Source: Nitrospirota bacterium | GTDB taxonomy: Bacteria > Nitrospirota > 9FT-COMBO-42-15 > HDB-SIOI813 | Reading direction: 5' to 3' | Length of the DNA stretch: 45,102 nucleotides | Assembly: GCA_020846775.1 (NCBI GenBank) | Contig: JADLDG010000089.1 | Span: 1 to 45,102 of the forward strand | In this document: positions 35,900 through 43,493 of the stretch, piece by piece | Numbering within the stretch: position 1 is the first letter of the stretch | Layout: the number at the start of each line of letters is the position of its first letter | Translations under genes and position numbers: made by a program | Notes under the pieces: model-generated | What the model saw: only the letters and a program-made list of their open reading frames with translations | What the model was told of the DNA's origin: nothing | The model's database searches: none

Positions 35900-36083
35900 A
35901 GTCATTATAATAATCCAATATTAAAGCTGCATTAAAAGCCATAGATGACTACTCCAAATGCCGTAGCTGATATTACTACTATGGTCAGGACCAACCCCGC
36001 ATAAAGCTGAATTTTTGTATGTTTACCCATTTTAATTCCTCCTTCCAATTTCTATAAGTCATTATAATAATCCAATATTAAAG
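35900..36083. repeat. Direct repeat bounding the microprotein duplication
   Basis: A 27-base string is identical at 35900-35926 and 36057-36083 (begins AGTCATTATAATAATCC and ends AATATTAAAG), 157 bases apart. Each copy lies just upstream of one microprotein gene and carries its TATAAT box, so gene plus leader were duplicated as a unit. Confidence 0.9.
35932..36030 (-). CDS. Single-span membrane microprotein 2 (32 aa)
   Basis: An ATG at 36030 with GGAAGGAGG seven bases upstream opens a 32-codon frame: MGKHTKIQLYAGLVLTIVVI then SATAFGVVIYGF. It has the same plan as microprotein 1: a basic head and one transmembrane helix. The two share TKIQLYAGL and the VIS-T--GV-Y pattern, with third-base differences, which suggests protein-level selection. 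TATAAT (revcomp of 36061-36066) lies about 30 bases before the ATG. The family is unknown to me; the pair stands between the nitrate carrier and a cation/proton antiporter. Confidence 0.78.
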   Translation of the reverse strand: MGKHTKIQLYAGLVLTIVVISATAFGVVIYGF

Positions 36084-36175
36084 GATTGTTAGAAAAGGTA
36101 ATGGCAGAAAATTTGACTGGATATAGATATGGAAATCATGTAAAATAGACGTATCCGGTGGTTCAGGAAATAATA

Positions 36176-36197
36176 CTACTTACATCTATGTAAGTAG
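36176..36197. promoter_or_regulatory. Perfect 22-base palindrome in a divergent promoter region
   Basis: CTACTTACAT (36176-36185) and ATGTAAGTAG (36188-36197) are exact inverted repeats two bases apart. It lies between the leftward microprotein genes and the rightward antiporter gene, with no T-run after it, so an operator is more likely than a terminator. Which gene it controls is not visible. Confidence 0.55.
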
Positions 36198-36281
36198 CTG
36201 TGCCGACCTCATTTTTGCCGGCTACTAATAATATAACAATCTGAAACGGCCTGACTTCGGGAAAGTGCAACTTAAAGAGTT

Positions 36282-37517
36282 ATGGAAATATCGTTCGTTT
36301 TTTTAATAGCAGGGCTTATCATAATTATCGGTTTTTTTGGAGGTGTCTCTTTCGAAAGGACAAAAATCCCGGATGTCCTTGTCCTCCTGGGGATAGGTGT
36401 AGTCCTGGGCCCCTTATTCGGTCTTGTTGACCCAAAAAACCTAACCCGATTTGCAGAATATTTCGGTTCTCTGGCACTCATGATCATTCTCTTCGAGGGT
36501 GGGATGGATATGGACCTCAAAAAATTGATGAAAGAGTTCGGGACAGCCTCTCTCCTTGTTATGCTCTCCTTCGTACTTTCCACCCTTTCCATCGCAGGTT
36601 TTCTATTTTTCATAGAAAGCTGGGACATATTGAGAAGCCTTCTGTTAGGTACAATTCTGGGCTGTACAAGCGCAGCCATAGTTATTCCTGTTATTGGCAT
36701 GATGTCATTAAAAGAGGAAATAAAGACTATACTATCCGTAGAGTCGGCATTCAGCGATGTCTTTGCAGTCATATTTACTGTCTCATTAATCGAATTTGTA
36801 CAGCTCGAGACTAAAGGAATTGATGCACCTTTTCGAGCAGTCGCCAGTTCTTTTTCAATCGCAATTGTATTAGGGGTAGCCTCAGGGTTATTTTGGCTGA
36901 AGATACTTGATATTTTCAAGGACCGAAAATATTCCTACATGACTACGCTGGCTGCAATGCTGATAGTTTATGCGTTAGTAAATTTTCTTGGAGGGAGCGG
37001 GCCGATCTCTATTCTGATATTTGGCATCATACTCGGTAATTGTACTGATCTGGCTGGATTTCTGAAATTAAAGACCTGCTCTCTGGTAGATGTATCCATC
37101 AAATTTCTGCATGGAGAAGTAACCTTCTTTATCAGGACCTTTTTCTTTGTCTATATGGGAATGATGATCTCTTTCTCTCTCATTAGTCGCGACTTCCTTG
37201 CATTGAGTCTTGCACTGGTTTTGATTATCCTGCTGGTCAGGTATATAAGCGTCTTTGTAATTGCGTTGTTCTTTCAGGAAAAAAAGAGGGACAGGTTCGT
37301 GATGCTTTCCATGCTTCCGAGGGGACTTGCCTCGGCTGTCCTGGCTACTCTCCCGGCAACGGCCAACATTATTGGTACTGAACATTTTACGGACTATACA
37401 TTTGCTGTTATTGTCATGACAAACATCCTGATGACCACTGGTGTTTTTTTTGTTTCGAGGAAAAACGGCCACCCATTATTAAAGGCAGGAGGGAATCGAG
37501 TATCCCATCAAATATAG
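36282..37517 (+). CDS. Cation/proton antiporter (CPA family, NhaP-like)
   Basis: 411 residues with about twelve spans and no C-terminal TrkA/RCK domain. Family motifs: DVLVLLGIGVVLGPLFGLVD, MIILFEGGMDMDLKKLMKE, GTILGCTSAAIVIPVIGMM and SVESAFSDVFAVIFTVSLIE. The ion-site Asp is in ESAFSD, where the usual preceding Asn is Ser, and the TD of helix 5 is TS, so ion selectivity may differ from standard NhaP. It should exchange Na+ or K+ for protons. It is transcribed away from the microprotein genes. GAGTT before the ATG is a weak ribosome binding site. Confidence 0.88.
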   Translation: MEISFVFLIAGLIIIIGFFGGVSFERTKIPDVLVLLGIGVVLGPLFGLVDPKNLTRFAEYFGSLALMIILFEGGMDMDLKKLMKEFGTASLLVMLSFVLSTLSIAGFLFFIESWDILRSLLLGTILGCTSAAIVIPVIGMMSLKEEIKTILSVESAFSDVFAVIFTVSLIEFVQLETKGIDAPFRAVASSFSIAIVLGVASGLFWLKILDIFKDRKYSYMTTLAAMLIVYALVNFLGGSGPISILIFGIILGNCTDLAGFLKLKTCSLVDVSIKFLHGEVTFFIRTFFFVYMGMMISFSLISRDFLALSLALVLIILLVRYISVFVIALFFQEKKRDRFVMLSMLPRGLASAVLATLPATANIIGTEHFTDYTFAVIVMTNILMTTGVFFVSRKNGHPLLKAGGNRVSHQI

Positions 37518-37613
37518 GTCCGTCGCTTTGTGAGAAGTAAAAACATTGAATTCCTCACTCTACTTTGTTAAAGTTTAAGAAGAACAAGGAACACTAACGA
37601 AAGGGGGACAAAG

Positions 37614-37988
37614 ATGGATTTCTGGCAGAAAGTCAAAAGGGATGTACAGAAAGGTTTAAAGGATGGGGTTGAAGTAATGAAAGAGGGCGTTGCAGTTGCA
37701 AAGGAAAAAGCCGGAGAGATGTCGGACGAAGGGAAAAGGCGTTACCAGATATTTCTCCTTAAGACAAAAGTACAAAAGGAAATATCCGAGTTGGGAGGAA
37801 AGGTCTACGGATTGAGTGCAAAGGTGAAAAACCCAATGCTCGACAGTACAGTTAAAGCTGCAATCACCAGAATCAAGAAGATTGAATTACAGATCGTTAA
37901 ACTGGAAAAAAACACACAAAATACGGTAAAAAAATCGGTAAAAAAAGTGGTTGCCAGGACAACAAAAAAGATCAAAAAGATAAAATAA
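37614..37988 (+). CDS. Lysine-rich helical small protein of unknown function
   Basis: 124 residues, with GAAAGGGGG before the ATG. The N-terminal half has amphipathic repeats (VKRDVQKGLKDGVEVMKEGV, VAVAKEKAGEMSDEGKRR); the middle is coiled-coil-like (LKTKVQKEISELGGKVYGLS); the C-terminus is a run of basic residues (NTVKKSVKKVVARTTKKIKK), resembling histone H1-like or DNA-binding tails. No signal peptide or membrane span. It stands alone between the antiporter and the convergent M23 gene. I do not recognise a family; a nucleic-acid or membrane-surface role is only a guess. Confidence 0.75.
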   Translation: MDFWQKVKRDVQKGLKDGVEVMKEGVAVAKEKAGEMSDEGKRRYQIFLLKTKVQKEISELGGKVYGLSAKVKNPMLDSTVKAAITRIKKIELQIVKLEKNTQNTVKKSVKKVVARTTKKIKKIK

Positions 37989-38040
37989 AATCCGGCGGCA
38001 AAATTATTAAGCCTTATAGTCCAAACGCGAATTAATATCT

Positions 38041-39249
38041 TCAGAACGCTGACAGGCTATCAGGTGTGCTGATAGCCGCCAGGCGTTTTTGCATCCCCTC
38101 TTTCATCCTGTTGAACTCAGCCAGTTGTCTTTCTGAAATAGCTTTTCCCTTCGGCAACTTAACAGTAAGCGGGTTGACCGGACGATCTCCTATCCGCATT
38201 TCATAATGGAGATGAGGACCGGTCGCAATTCCTGTAGCGCCCACTTTCCCAATTACCTCTCCCTGTGTCAGCCTTTTTCCTTTTTTTACTCCCCTGCTTA
38301 TACTGGAAAGATGGCCGTAATATGTTTTATAACCATTGGGATGTTTGATAATAACCAGCTTACCATACGACCCCTTAAGCCCTGCAAAATGAACGACCCC
38401 GTCTCCTGTAACCGAAACCGGCGTACCTGCGGGAGAGGCATAATCCACACCGTGATGAGGGCGGTATGTCTTCAGTATTGGATGAAAGCGATTCAATGAA
38501 AAAGATGAGCTGATCCTCCTGAAACTAAGTGGTGATTTAAGAAAGCTCCTTCTAAGGCTGCCACCCTCATCATCGTAGTAGTCAGTCTCACCATCATGTT
38601 CATATCTATAGGCTTTATAGTCCTGTCCGTCATTGATAAACTCGGCACAGATGATATCACCGTATTTCTTAAACTGATCATCCCGGTACAAGCCTTCTAC
38701 AATTATCTTAAATGTATCTCCCTTACGGAGATCTGAAGTGAAATCAATATCCCAGCCAAAGATGTCAGAAAGAGTCAGTGCCAGCATAAGATTTTCCTTA
38801 CCATTCCCTATAGAGGATATAAGATTATTACTTATTGAGCCTGACATGTGAATAAGTCTCTTTTCATATTCAATAGCCTCCTTTTCCGCAGAGAATCCTG
38901 AGTCGGTGCGGGTTATGGTAAGGACATTATCATCGTCTATCAGGTATGTTAATGCTTTTATCTGGTCTCTTTCATCAAGAGATATCTTGTAAGGTTGTCC
39001 AGGCTTTAAATTTTTAAGCTTATGAATGTCAGCCGATGCCTTCCTCAACTCGAACAGCTCTGAGATATTAAGCCGGTATCTTTTAAATATATCAGAGAAG
39101 GTTTCGCCACGTTTTACAACCCCGCTTATCTCCCTGTATACATTGTCTCGATTTACTCCCTCATCGCCCTCCCCCTTCACTCCCAGATTAACAAGTGTCA
39201 GGAAAAATATTATTGCCAAAAAGGCGACAGCTAAATATAGTTTTTTCAT
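38041..39249 (-). CDS. M23 family metallopeptidase with LysM-like N-terminal domain
   Basis: 402 residues. A signal anchor (LYLAVAFLAIIFFLTLVNLG), then a LysM/OapA-like region (VKRGETFSDIFKRYRLNISE, LKPGQPYKI), then the M23 domain: zinc ligands in HHGVD (His265, Asp269) and HLHYE (His348), plus YGHLS His313. The plan matches MepM/YebA-type endopeptidases that cut peptidoglycan cross-links in the periplasm. GGGAGAAGG precedes the ATG. Downstream on the same strand lies nothing in this gap; the 38041-37989 region is convergent with the small basic protein gene. Confidence 0.93.
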   Translation of the reverse strand: MKKLYLAVAFLAIIFFLTLVNLGVKGEGDEGVNRDNVYREISGVVKRGETFSDIFKRYRLNISELFELRKASADIHKLKNLKPGQPYKISLDERDQIKALTYLIDDDNVLTITRTDSGFSAEKEAIEYEKRLIHMSGSISNNLISSIGNGKENLMLALTLSDIFGWDIDFTSDLRKGDTFKIIVEGLYRDDQFKKYGDIICAEFINDGQDYKAYRYEHDGETDYYDDEGGSLRRSFLKSPLSFRRISSSFSLNRFHPILKTYRPHHGVDYASPAGTPVSVTGDGVVHFAGLKGSYGKLVIIKHPNGYKTYYGHLSSISRGVKKGKRLTQGEVIGKVGATGIATGPHLHYEMRIGDRPVNPLTVKLPKGKAISERQLAEFNRMKEGMQKRLAAISTPDSLSAF

Positions 39250-39377
39250 CCCTTCTCCCGTAAATTAAATTTTAACAATGATTGTAGTCATACACCAGGT
39301 TATCAGAATCAATTATAAACTTTTCGGCATCTTCTGCAGAAATAAAAAAGCTTTAATATCTCCCTATTTGATGCCTA

Positions 39378-39794
39378 TTATATTTTTATACCTGTTATCT
39401 GGTCAAACAGGATTATTTTAGATTGAGCCAGACTCATAAATGCAGTGTCTCCGGGTCTGAGCCTCTCATCTAAATTGGAATTTCCTTTAATAATCAGAGC
39501 ATTCCATTTTCATTCAACCCAGTTGAATGACCCAGCAGGTTCAATCATAGATACTGTGACAGCTATAGCATTACCTCCATTTTGAGACGTTATAATAACA
39601 TCTTCCGGCCTGATACCGGCAACAACATTTTCTCTCTCCGGTGGACTGTCCACTAATGGGGACAGTAATAGTCCATTACAATCTACTTGCACTGGGGTGA
39701 ATTTCCTGACAACCGCAGGAATAAAATTCATCAGGGGAGTTCCGATGAATCCTGCAACAAAGGTATTGGCCGGTTTCATATAAAGGGCTGCCAA
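39378..39794 (-). pseudogene. Remnant of a sugar ABC transporter ATPase (MalK/UgpC C-terminus)
   Basis: The frame reads LYMKPANTFVAGFIGTPLMN, the junction of the nucleotide-binding domain and the TOBE part of MalK/UgpC, then VVAGIRPEDVIITSQNGGN and SMIEPAGSFNWVE. A TGA (39510-39512) follows, but the same frame then continues as KWNALIIKGNSNLDERLRPG and DTAFMSLAQSKIILFDQITG to a stop at 39378, a normal MalK C-terminus. All Walker motifs are absent; about 250 N-terminal residues are missing. Its 5' end is joined to the permease remnant. It cannot act as an ATPase. Confidence 0.85.
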
Positions 39795-40221
39795 GCCAGT
39801 TTATCTTAATGCCCGTAATATAATTTAATATTCCGAAGTCTGTATTATATATCCACTCCCACATCTTTGCAGAGACAACGGTTGGTACAGCCCATGGGAT
39901 AAGGACTATTGCCCTTATTATGCCTTTCATCCTGAACTGCCTGTTCAACAGCAGGGCTATAGAGAGGCCTGTCAACAATTCAAGCGTTACTGATGATACA
40001 GTAAAATACACAGTGTTCTTCAACGCATTCCAGAACCTGTCATCCCTCAACAGGAAAAGATAATTTTCAATGCCTGCAAACCTTGATATATCAAAGATGA
40101 GCAACCTCCTGTTGAGGCTGAGATACACGACATACAAGACAGGATATACTGTAATTAAAAGTAATAATATAAGGACAGGCGAAACAAATCTATATCCGTT
40201 ACCATTTTTAGCTGAGGTCAT
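39676..40221 (-). pseudogene. Truncated sugar ABC transporter permease (MalF/UgpA type)
   Basis: 181 codons, of which the first 145 or so are a good permease N-terminus: FVSPVLILLLLITVYPVLYV, LKNTVYFTVSSVTLELLTGL and AIVLIPWAVPTVVSAKMWEW. After INWLGSPLY the frame runs into the DNA of the ATPase remnant in another frame (ETGQYLCCRIHRNSPDEFYS), which is meaningless. The rest of this permease, including the EAA loop, the second permease (MalG type) and the front of the ATPase have been deleted at about 39785-39800. It starts by an ATGA overlap with the binding-protein gene. Confidence 0.85.
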
Positions 40222-41243
40222 TTCTCCACTTGTAGAATATATTCAATCTGTTCATGTGCCGATCTGAGGGCATCCTCAGGTTTCTTTATCCCTGATACGG
40301 CGGCGCTGAACTCTGGTTGCATGATCTGGCTTATCATCATATAGTAAGGGGTAACGGGCCTTGGCACAGCCGCCATAAAGACGGCATAAAGGCTGGTGAT
40401 AAAAGGCTGCTCCCTTATCAGATCACGGTCTTTATAAAGCTGCTTTCTTGTTGGTTTGTAGCCTATTGTAAGCGCAAGTCTCTTCTGTATCTCTGTTGAA
40501 GTAAGATAGTTTATAAGTTTCTCTGCCGCCTCAGGATTTTTTGAGTATCTGTTAATTCCGAGCTGCCATCCGCCGAGAGCAGACACTGAGTTTTCGAGGA
40601 CCTCCCCTCCGTTGCCCTGGAAATATTCGAGTACATTGCACACCAGACCTTCATATTGTTTGCCCTGCCAGATGAATCCATACATGCCGGTTTCTTTCTC
40701 AGTAATTCGTTTTGAAATATCAACAAGATCCTGCCATGTTTCCGGAGGTGATAACTTGTATTTCTCAAGGATATCCTTCCTATAATAGAGCAGGCCTGCA
40801 TCTATATACCACGGAACTGCATAGAATCCTCCCTCGAACGAAACTGACTGTATCGGGCCTGGAAAGTACTTTTCCCTTTCATCCCCGGGCAGGAGGTTAC
40901 TTATATCTTTAAGCCATCCGGCCCGCGCAAATTCAGGCACCCATATGACATCCATACTGAGGACATCAAATTCGGAACTCCCTCCTTCAAGGTTAATAAC
41001 ATAAAACTGATGTTGTTCGTCTGTTGACGCAGGCAGGGTCTCATCTTTTACCTTGATGCCGGGATTCCTGTTTTCAAATTCTTTGATTATTTCACGGAAA
41101 AGTCCGGCGTCACCGGCTGTCTTGCCATGCTTGAATACGAGGACAACAGACCTGTCCGAATCATTCCCACTCCTGGTACAACCGCAGGCATTGCAAAGCA
41201 ATATGAAGAGAATTGTAATAGAAGCTATTGTTCTAAAAACCAC
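40218..41243 (-). CDS. Sugar ABC transporter substrate-binding protein (family 1), apparently internally deleted
   Basis: 341 residues with a lipoprotein signal (SITILFILLCNAC, lipobox LCNAC). Binding-protein segments: FREIIKEFENRNPGIKVKDE, DVLSMDVIWVPEFARAGWLK, GFYAVPWYIDAGLLYYRKDI and, later, ALGGWQLGINRYSKNPEAAE. Between GNGGEVLEN and SVSALGGWQ the usual 80 or so residues (the bulk of the second lobe before SxLGGW) are missing, still in frame, which fits a length well below the common 410-430. It would probably not fold or bind properly. The start is GTG, overlapping the end of the trehalose gene. The sequence type resembles trehalose/maltose binding proteins. Confidence 0.8.
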   Translation of the reverse strand: MVFRTIASITILFILLCNACGCTRSGNDSDRSVVLVFKHGKTAGDAGLFREIIKEFENRNPGIKVKDETLPASTDEQHQFYVINLEGGSSEFDVLSMDVIWVPEFARAGWLKDISNLLPGDEREKYFPGPIQSVSFEGGFYAVPWYIDAGLLYYRKDILEKYKLSPPETWQDLVDISKRITEKETGMYGFIWQGKQYEGLVCNVLEYFQGNGGEVLENSVSALGGWQLGINRYSKNPEAAEKLINYLTSTEIQKRLALTIGYKPTRKQLYKDRDLIREQPFITSLYAVFMAAVPRPVTPYYMMISQIMQPEFSAAVSGIKKPEDALRSAHEQIEYILQVEK

Positions 41244-43447
41244 CGAATAAAACCTTTTACCTCGCCCTGGGTTTTCAAATAATACTCTGCCTCGGTATTT
41301 TTCCCTATGCTTATACTGATACCCTTGTCCTTTATAGCCCTGTAAGCATCCTCATCAGTGGTGTCATCACCAATATAAAGGGGTATACCCTCTTGCCCCA
41401 TATTTTCCATTATCCATGAAACTGCATTTCCTTTGTTCCATGTATTGCCCGGTCTAATTTCAATGACCTTTTTACCATGAGTGATCCTGAAAGCACCTTC
41501 ATAATTCTTTGCTGTCTTCCTGAAAATGGAAAGCAGCTCCCAGAGATACTTCGGGTTTACCAATCTGAAATGGATACTTGCAGTAATCCCCTTATTCTCT
41601 ATTACCACACCTTCAAGATGAGATAAGGCAGAACCCAGCCTTTCCAGGAAATCTTTTAGTAAATCAGGATCTGCAGAAGACTCCTGATTTACTACCGTCC
41701 TGCTCCCATCAAAAATCTCCGCCCCATGATTGCCCGCATAGATTATGCCTTCCACCCCTACTCTTCTTTTTAGGTCTTCAAGCTTTCTGCCGCTTACTAT
41801 GGCTACAGGAACGGTCATCCTCAACCTTGACAATAGAGGTGGTATGTCGTCAGAAAGCCTTGCCTTATCCGGTGATTCAACTATAGGTGTGAGCGTCCCA
41901 TCGTAATCTATAAAAACAAATATGTTCTTTCCGGCCATACGAGCTTTTAACTCATCCGCATAATCAAATATATAGTGAAACTTTTCGTCCCTGGATAATG
42001 AAATCTCTGCTGTCTCCTTCAGGAAATCTGATATCCATTGGTATATGTCATGTGTCTTTACGTGTCTTCGCATCGAGTTCATTCTTGTCATTTTCTCCTC
42101 AAGACTCATATCCAGTATCGTTTTTATTCTTTCAGAGAAATCTTCTATATCATAAGGATTGACAAGTAATGCACCTTCCAGCTCTTCCGCTGCTCCTGCA
42201 AATTCGCTCAGGATAAGCATGCCCTTTTCATCAACCTGAGAGGCAACATACTCTTTTGCCACAAGGTTCATCCCGTCGTACACCGAACTTATTATGGCTA
42301 CATCAGACATCCTGTAAAGGGCCGCAAGCTCTTTATGATCTACCTTATTGTCAATATAGATAATTGGTTTCCATTTACCCTTTGAATATTTTTTATTAAT
42401 CCACGATATAGACTCTTCAACACTTTTTTTATAACTTATATATGGCTCACTCATCCTCGTTGGCACTGCTATCTGGATAAATGTAAATTTTTCTCTGAAC
42501 CTTTCATATGTCTCAAAGAAATGTTCAATAGCCTGAAATCTTTTCAGCAGGGCCTTTGTGTACTCAAGCCTGTCAACACCAATTCCAATGAGCATCTTTT
42601 CGATGCCGTGAACTGATTTGAATTTCTTTATCAAGCGGATAGCCTTTTGGGCAGTAGCCATTGAGTTGAACTTATCATAGTCAATACTTATGGGAAATGC
42701 CTTTAATCTTGTGGTATGACCTCTGTAAGTGACAGAGGCATTATCGTAATCTACATCAGCTTTAAGACATTCACGCACACAATCCATGAAATTCTTCACA
42801 AAGAGCGGGATCTGAAAACCTATCAAGTCATTACAAAGTAACCCTTCAAGGATATCTTGCGCCTGAGGACAGACCCTGTAAACGCCCCAGTTTGGCCAGG
42901 GGATATGCCAGAAATGGGCCAGGGTAAGGTCTCCCCTTTTTTGTTTGAGGATGGCAGGAAGGAGACAAAGGTGATAATCATGTATCCATACAACTCCGCC
43001 TTCATCAACCTCTTCGAGAACGGCATCGGCAAAAGCCTGATTCGCAATCCTGTAATCCTTCCAGAAACATTCCCTGAAGTGGATCCTGTCAAGGGTGATA
43101 TGCGTCAGGGGCCACAGCACCTGGTTTGAATATCCATGATAGTAGTTTTCTATGACATGATGCTCAAGCCAGACCCTTTTTAACTTGTAGGATGGATTAT
43201 CCGGCGGCACCATGATGCAGTCCTTCTCATCAACAACTTCCCTGTCATAATTGCCAGTGCCAAGGGCTACCCATGTTCCGCCTGTAGCTTTTAGAATGTC
43301 ATCCATGGCTGATGTGAGACCACCTGCCGGCGTTTCAACCCTGACTGTGTCTCCCCTCTTCTTGTGGATATAAGGTTCTCTGTTGGATACTATGACCAGG
43401 GTCTTGTCAGGAAAATTCTCTTCTATGATATTATTCAACATATTCAT
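41225..43447 (-). CDS. Bifunctional trehalose-6-phosphate synthase/phosphatase
   Basis: 740 residues. The first 480 are a GT20 synthase that joins UDP-glucose to glucose 6-phosphate: LVIVSNREPYIHKKRGDTVR, WIHDYHLCLLPAILKQKRGD, IGIGVDRLEYTKALLKRFQA, DGMNLVAKEYVASQ and LVNPYDIEDFSERI. The last 240 are a HAD-type trehalose phosphatase: FVFIDYDGTLTPIVESP (nucleophile Asp near 513), VSGRKLEDLKRRVG, and LYIGDDTTDEDAYRA. The fusion makes trehalose in one polypeptide. It follows the mscS gene by 46 bases and overlaps the binding-protein gene by 19, so it is the middle of an operon. The end of synthesis is linked to pgm at 6.3 kb through glucose phosphates. Confidence 0.95.
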   Translation of the reverse strand: MNMLNNIIEENFPDKTLVIVSNREPYIHKKRGDTVRVETPAGGLTSAMDDILKATGGTWVALGTGNYDREVVDEKDCIMVPPDNPSYKLKRVWLEHHVIENYYHGYSNQVLWPLTHITLDRIHFRECFWKDYRIANQAFADAVLEEVDEGGVVWIHDYHLCLLPAILKQKRGDLTLAHFWHIPWPNWGVYRVCPQAQDILEGLLCNDLIGFQIPLFVKNFMDCVRECLKADVDYDNASVTYRGHTTRLKAFPISIDYDKFNSMATAQKAIRLIKKFKSVHGIEKMLIGIGVDRLEYTKALLKRFQAIEHFFETYERFREKFTFIQIAVPTRMSEPYISYKKSVEESISWINKKYSKGKWKPIIYIDNKVDHKELAALYRMSDVAIISSVYDGMNLVAKEYVASQVDEKGMLILSEFAGAAEELEGALLVNPYDIEDFSERIKTILDMSLEEKMTRMNSMRRHVKTHDIYQWISDFLKETAEISLSRDEKFHYIFDYADELKARMAGKNIFVFIDYDGTLTPIVESPDKARLSDDIPPLLSRLRMTVPVAIVSGRKLEDLKRRVGVEGIIYAGNHGAEIFDGSRTVVNQESSADPDLLKDFLERLGSALSHLEGVVIENKGITASIHFRLVNPKYLWELLSIFRKTAKNYEGAFRITHGKKVIEIRPGNTWNKGNAVSWIMENMGQEGIPLYIGDDTTDEDAYRAIKDKGISISIGKNTEAEYYLKTQGEVKGFIRWFLEQ

Positions 43448-43493
43448 ATTAAATCTCCAATACGCTATTACCCCTGTTTTCCATGCAATACCA

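Noticed and set aside
36272-36919. 215-codon open frame on the minus strand
   Set aside because: Antisense shadow of the cation/proton antiporter; Ser/Thr/Ile-rich composition is what a reversed membrane protein gives.
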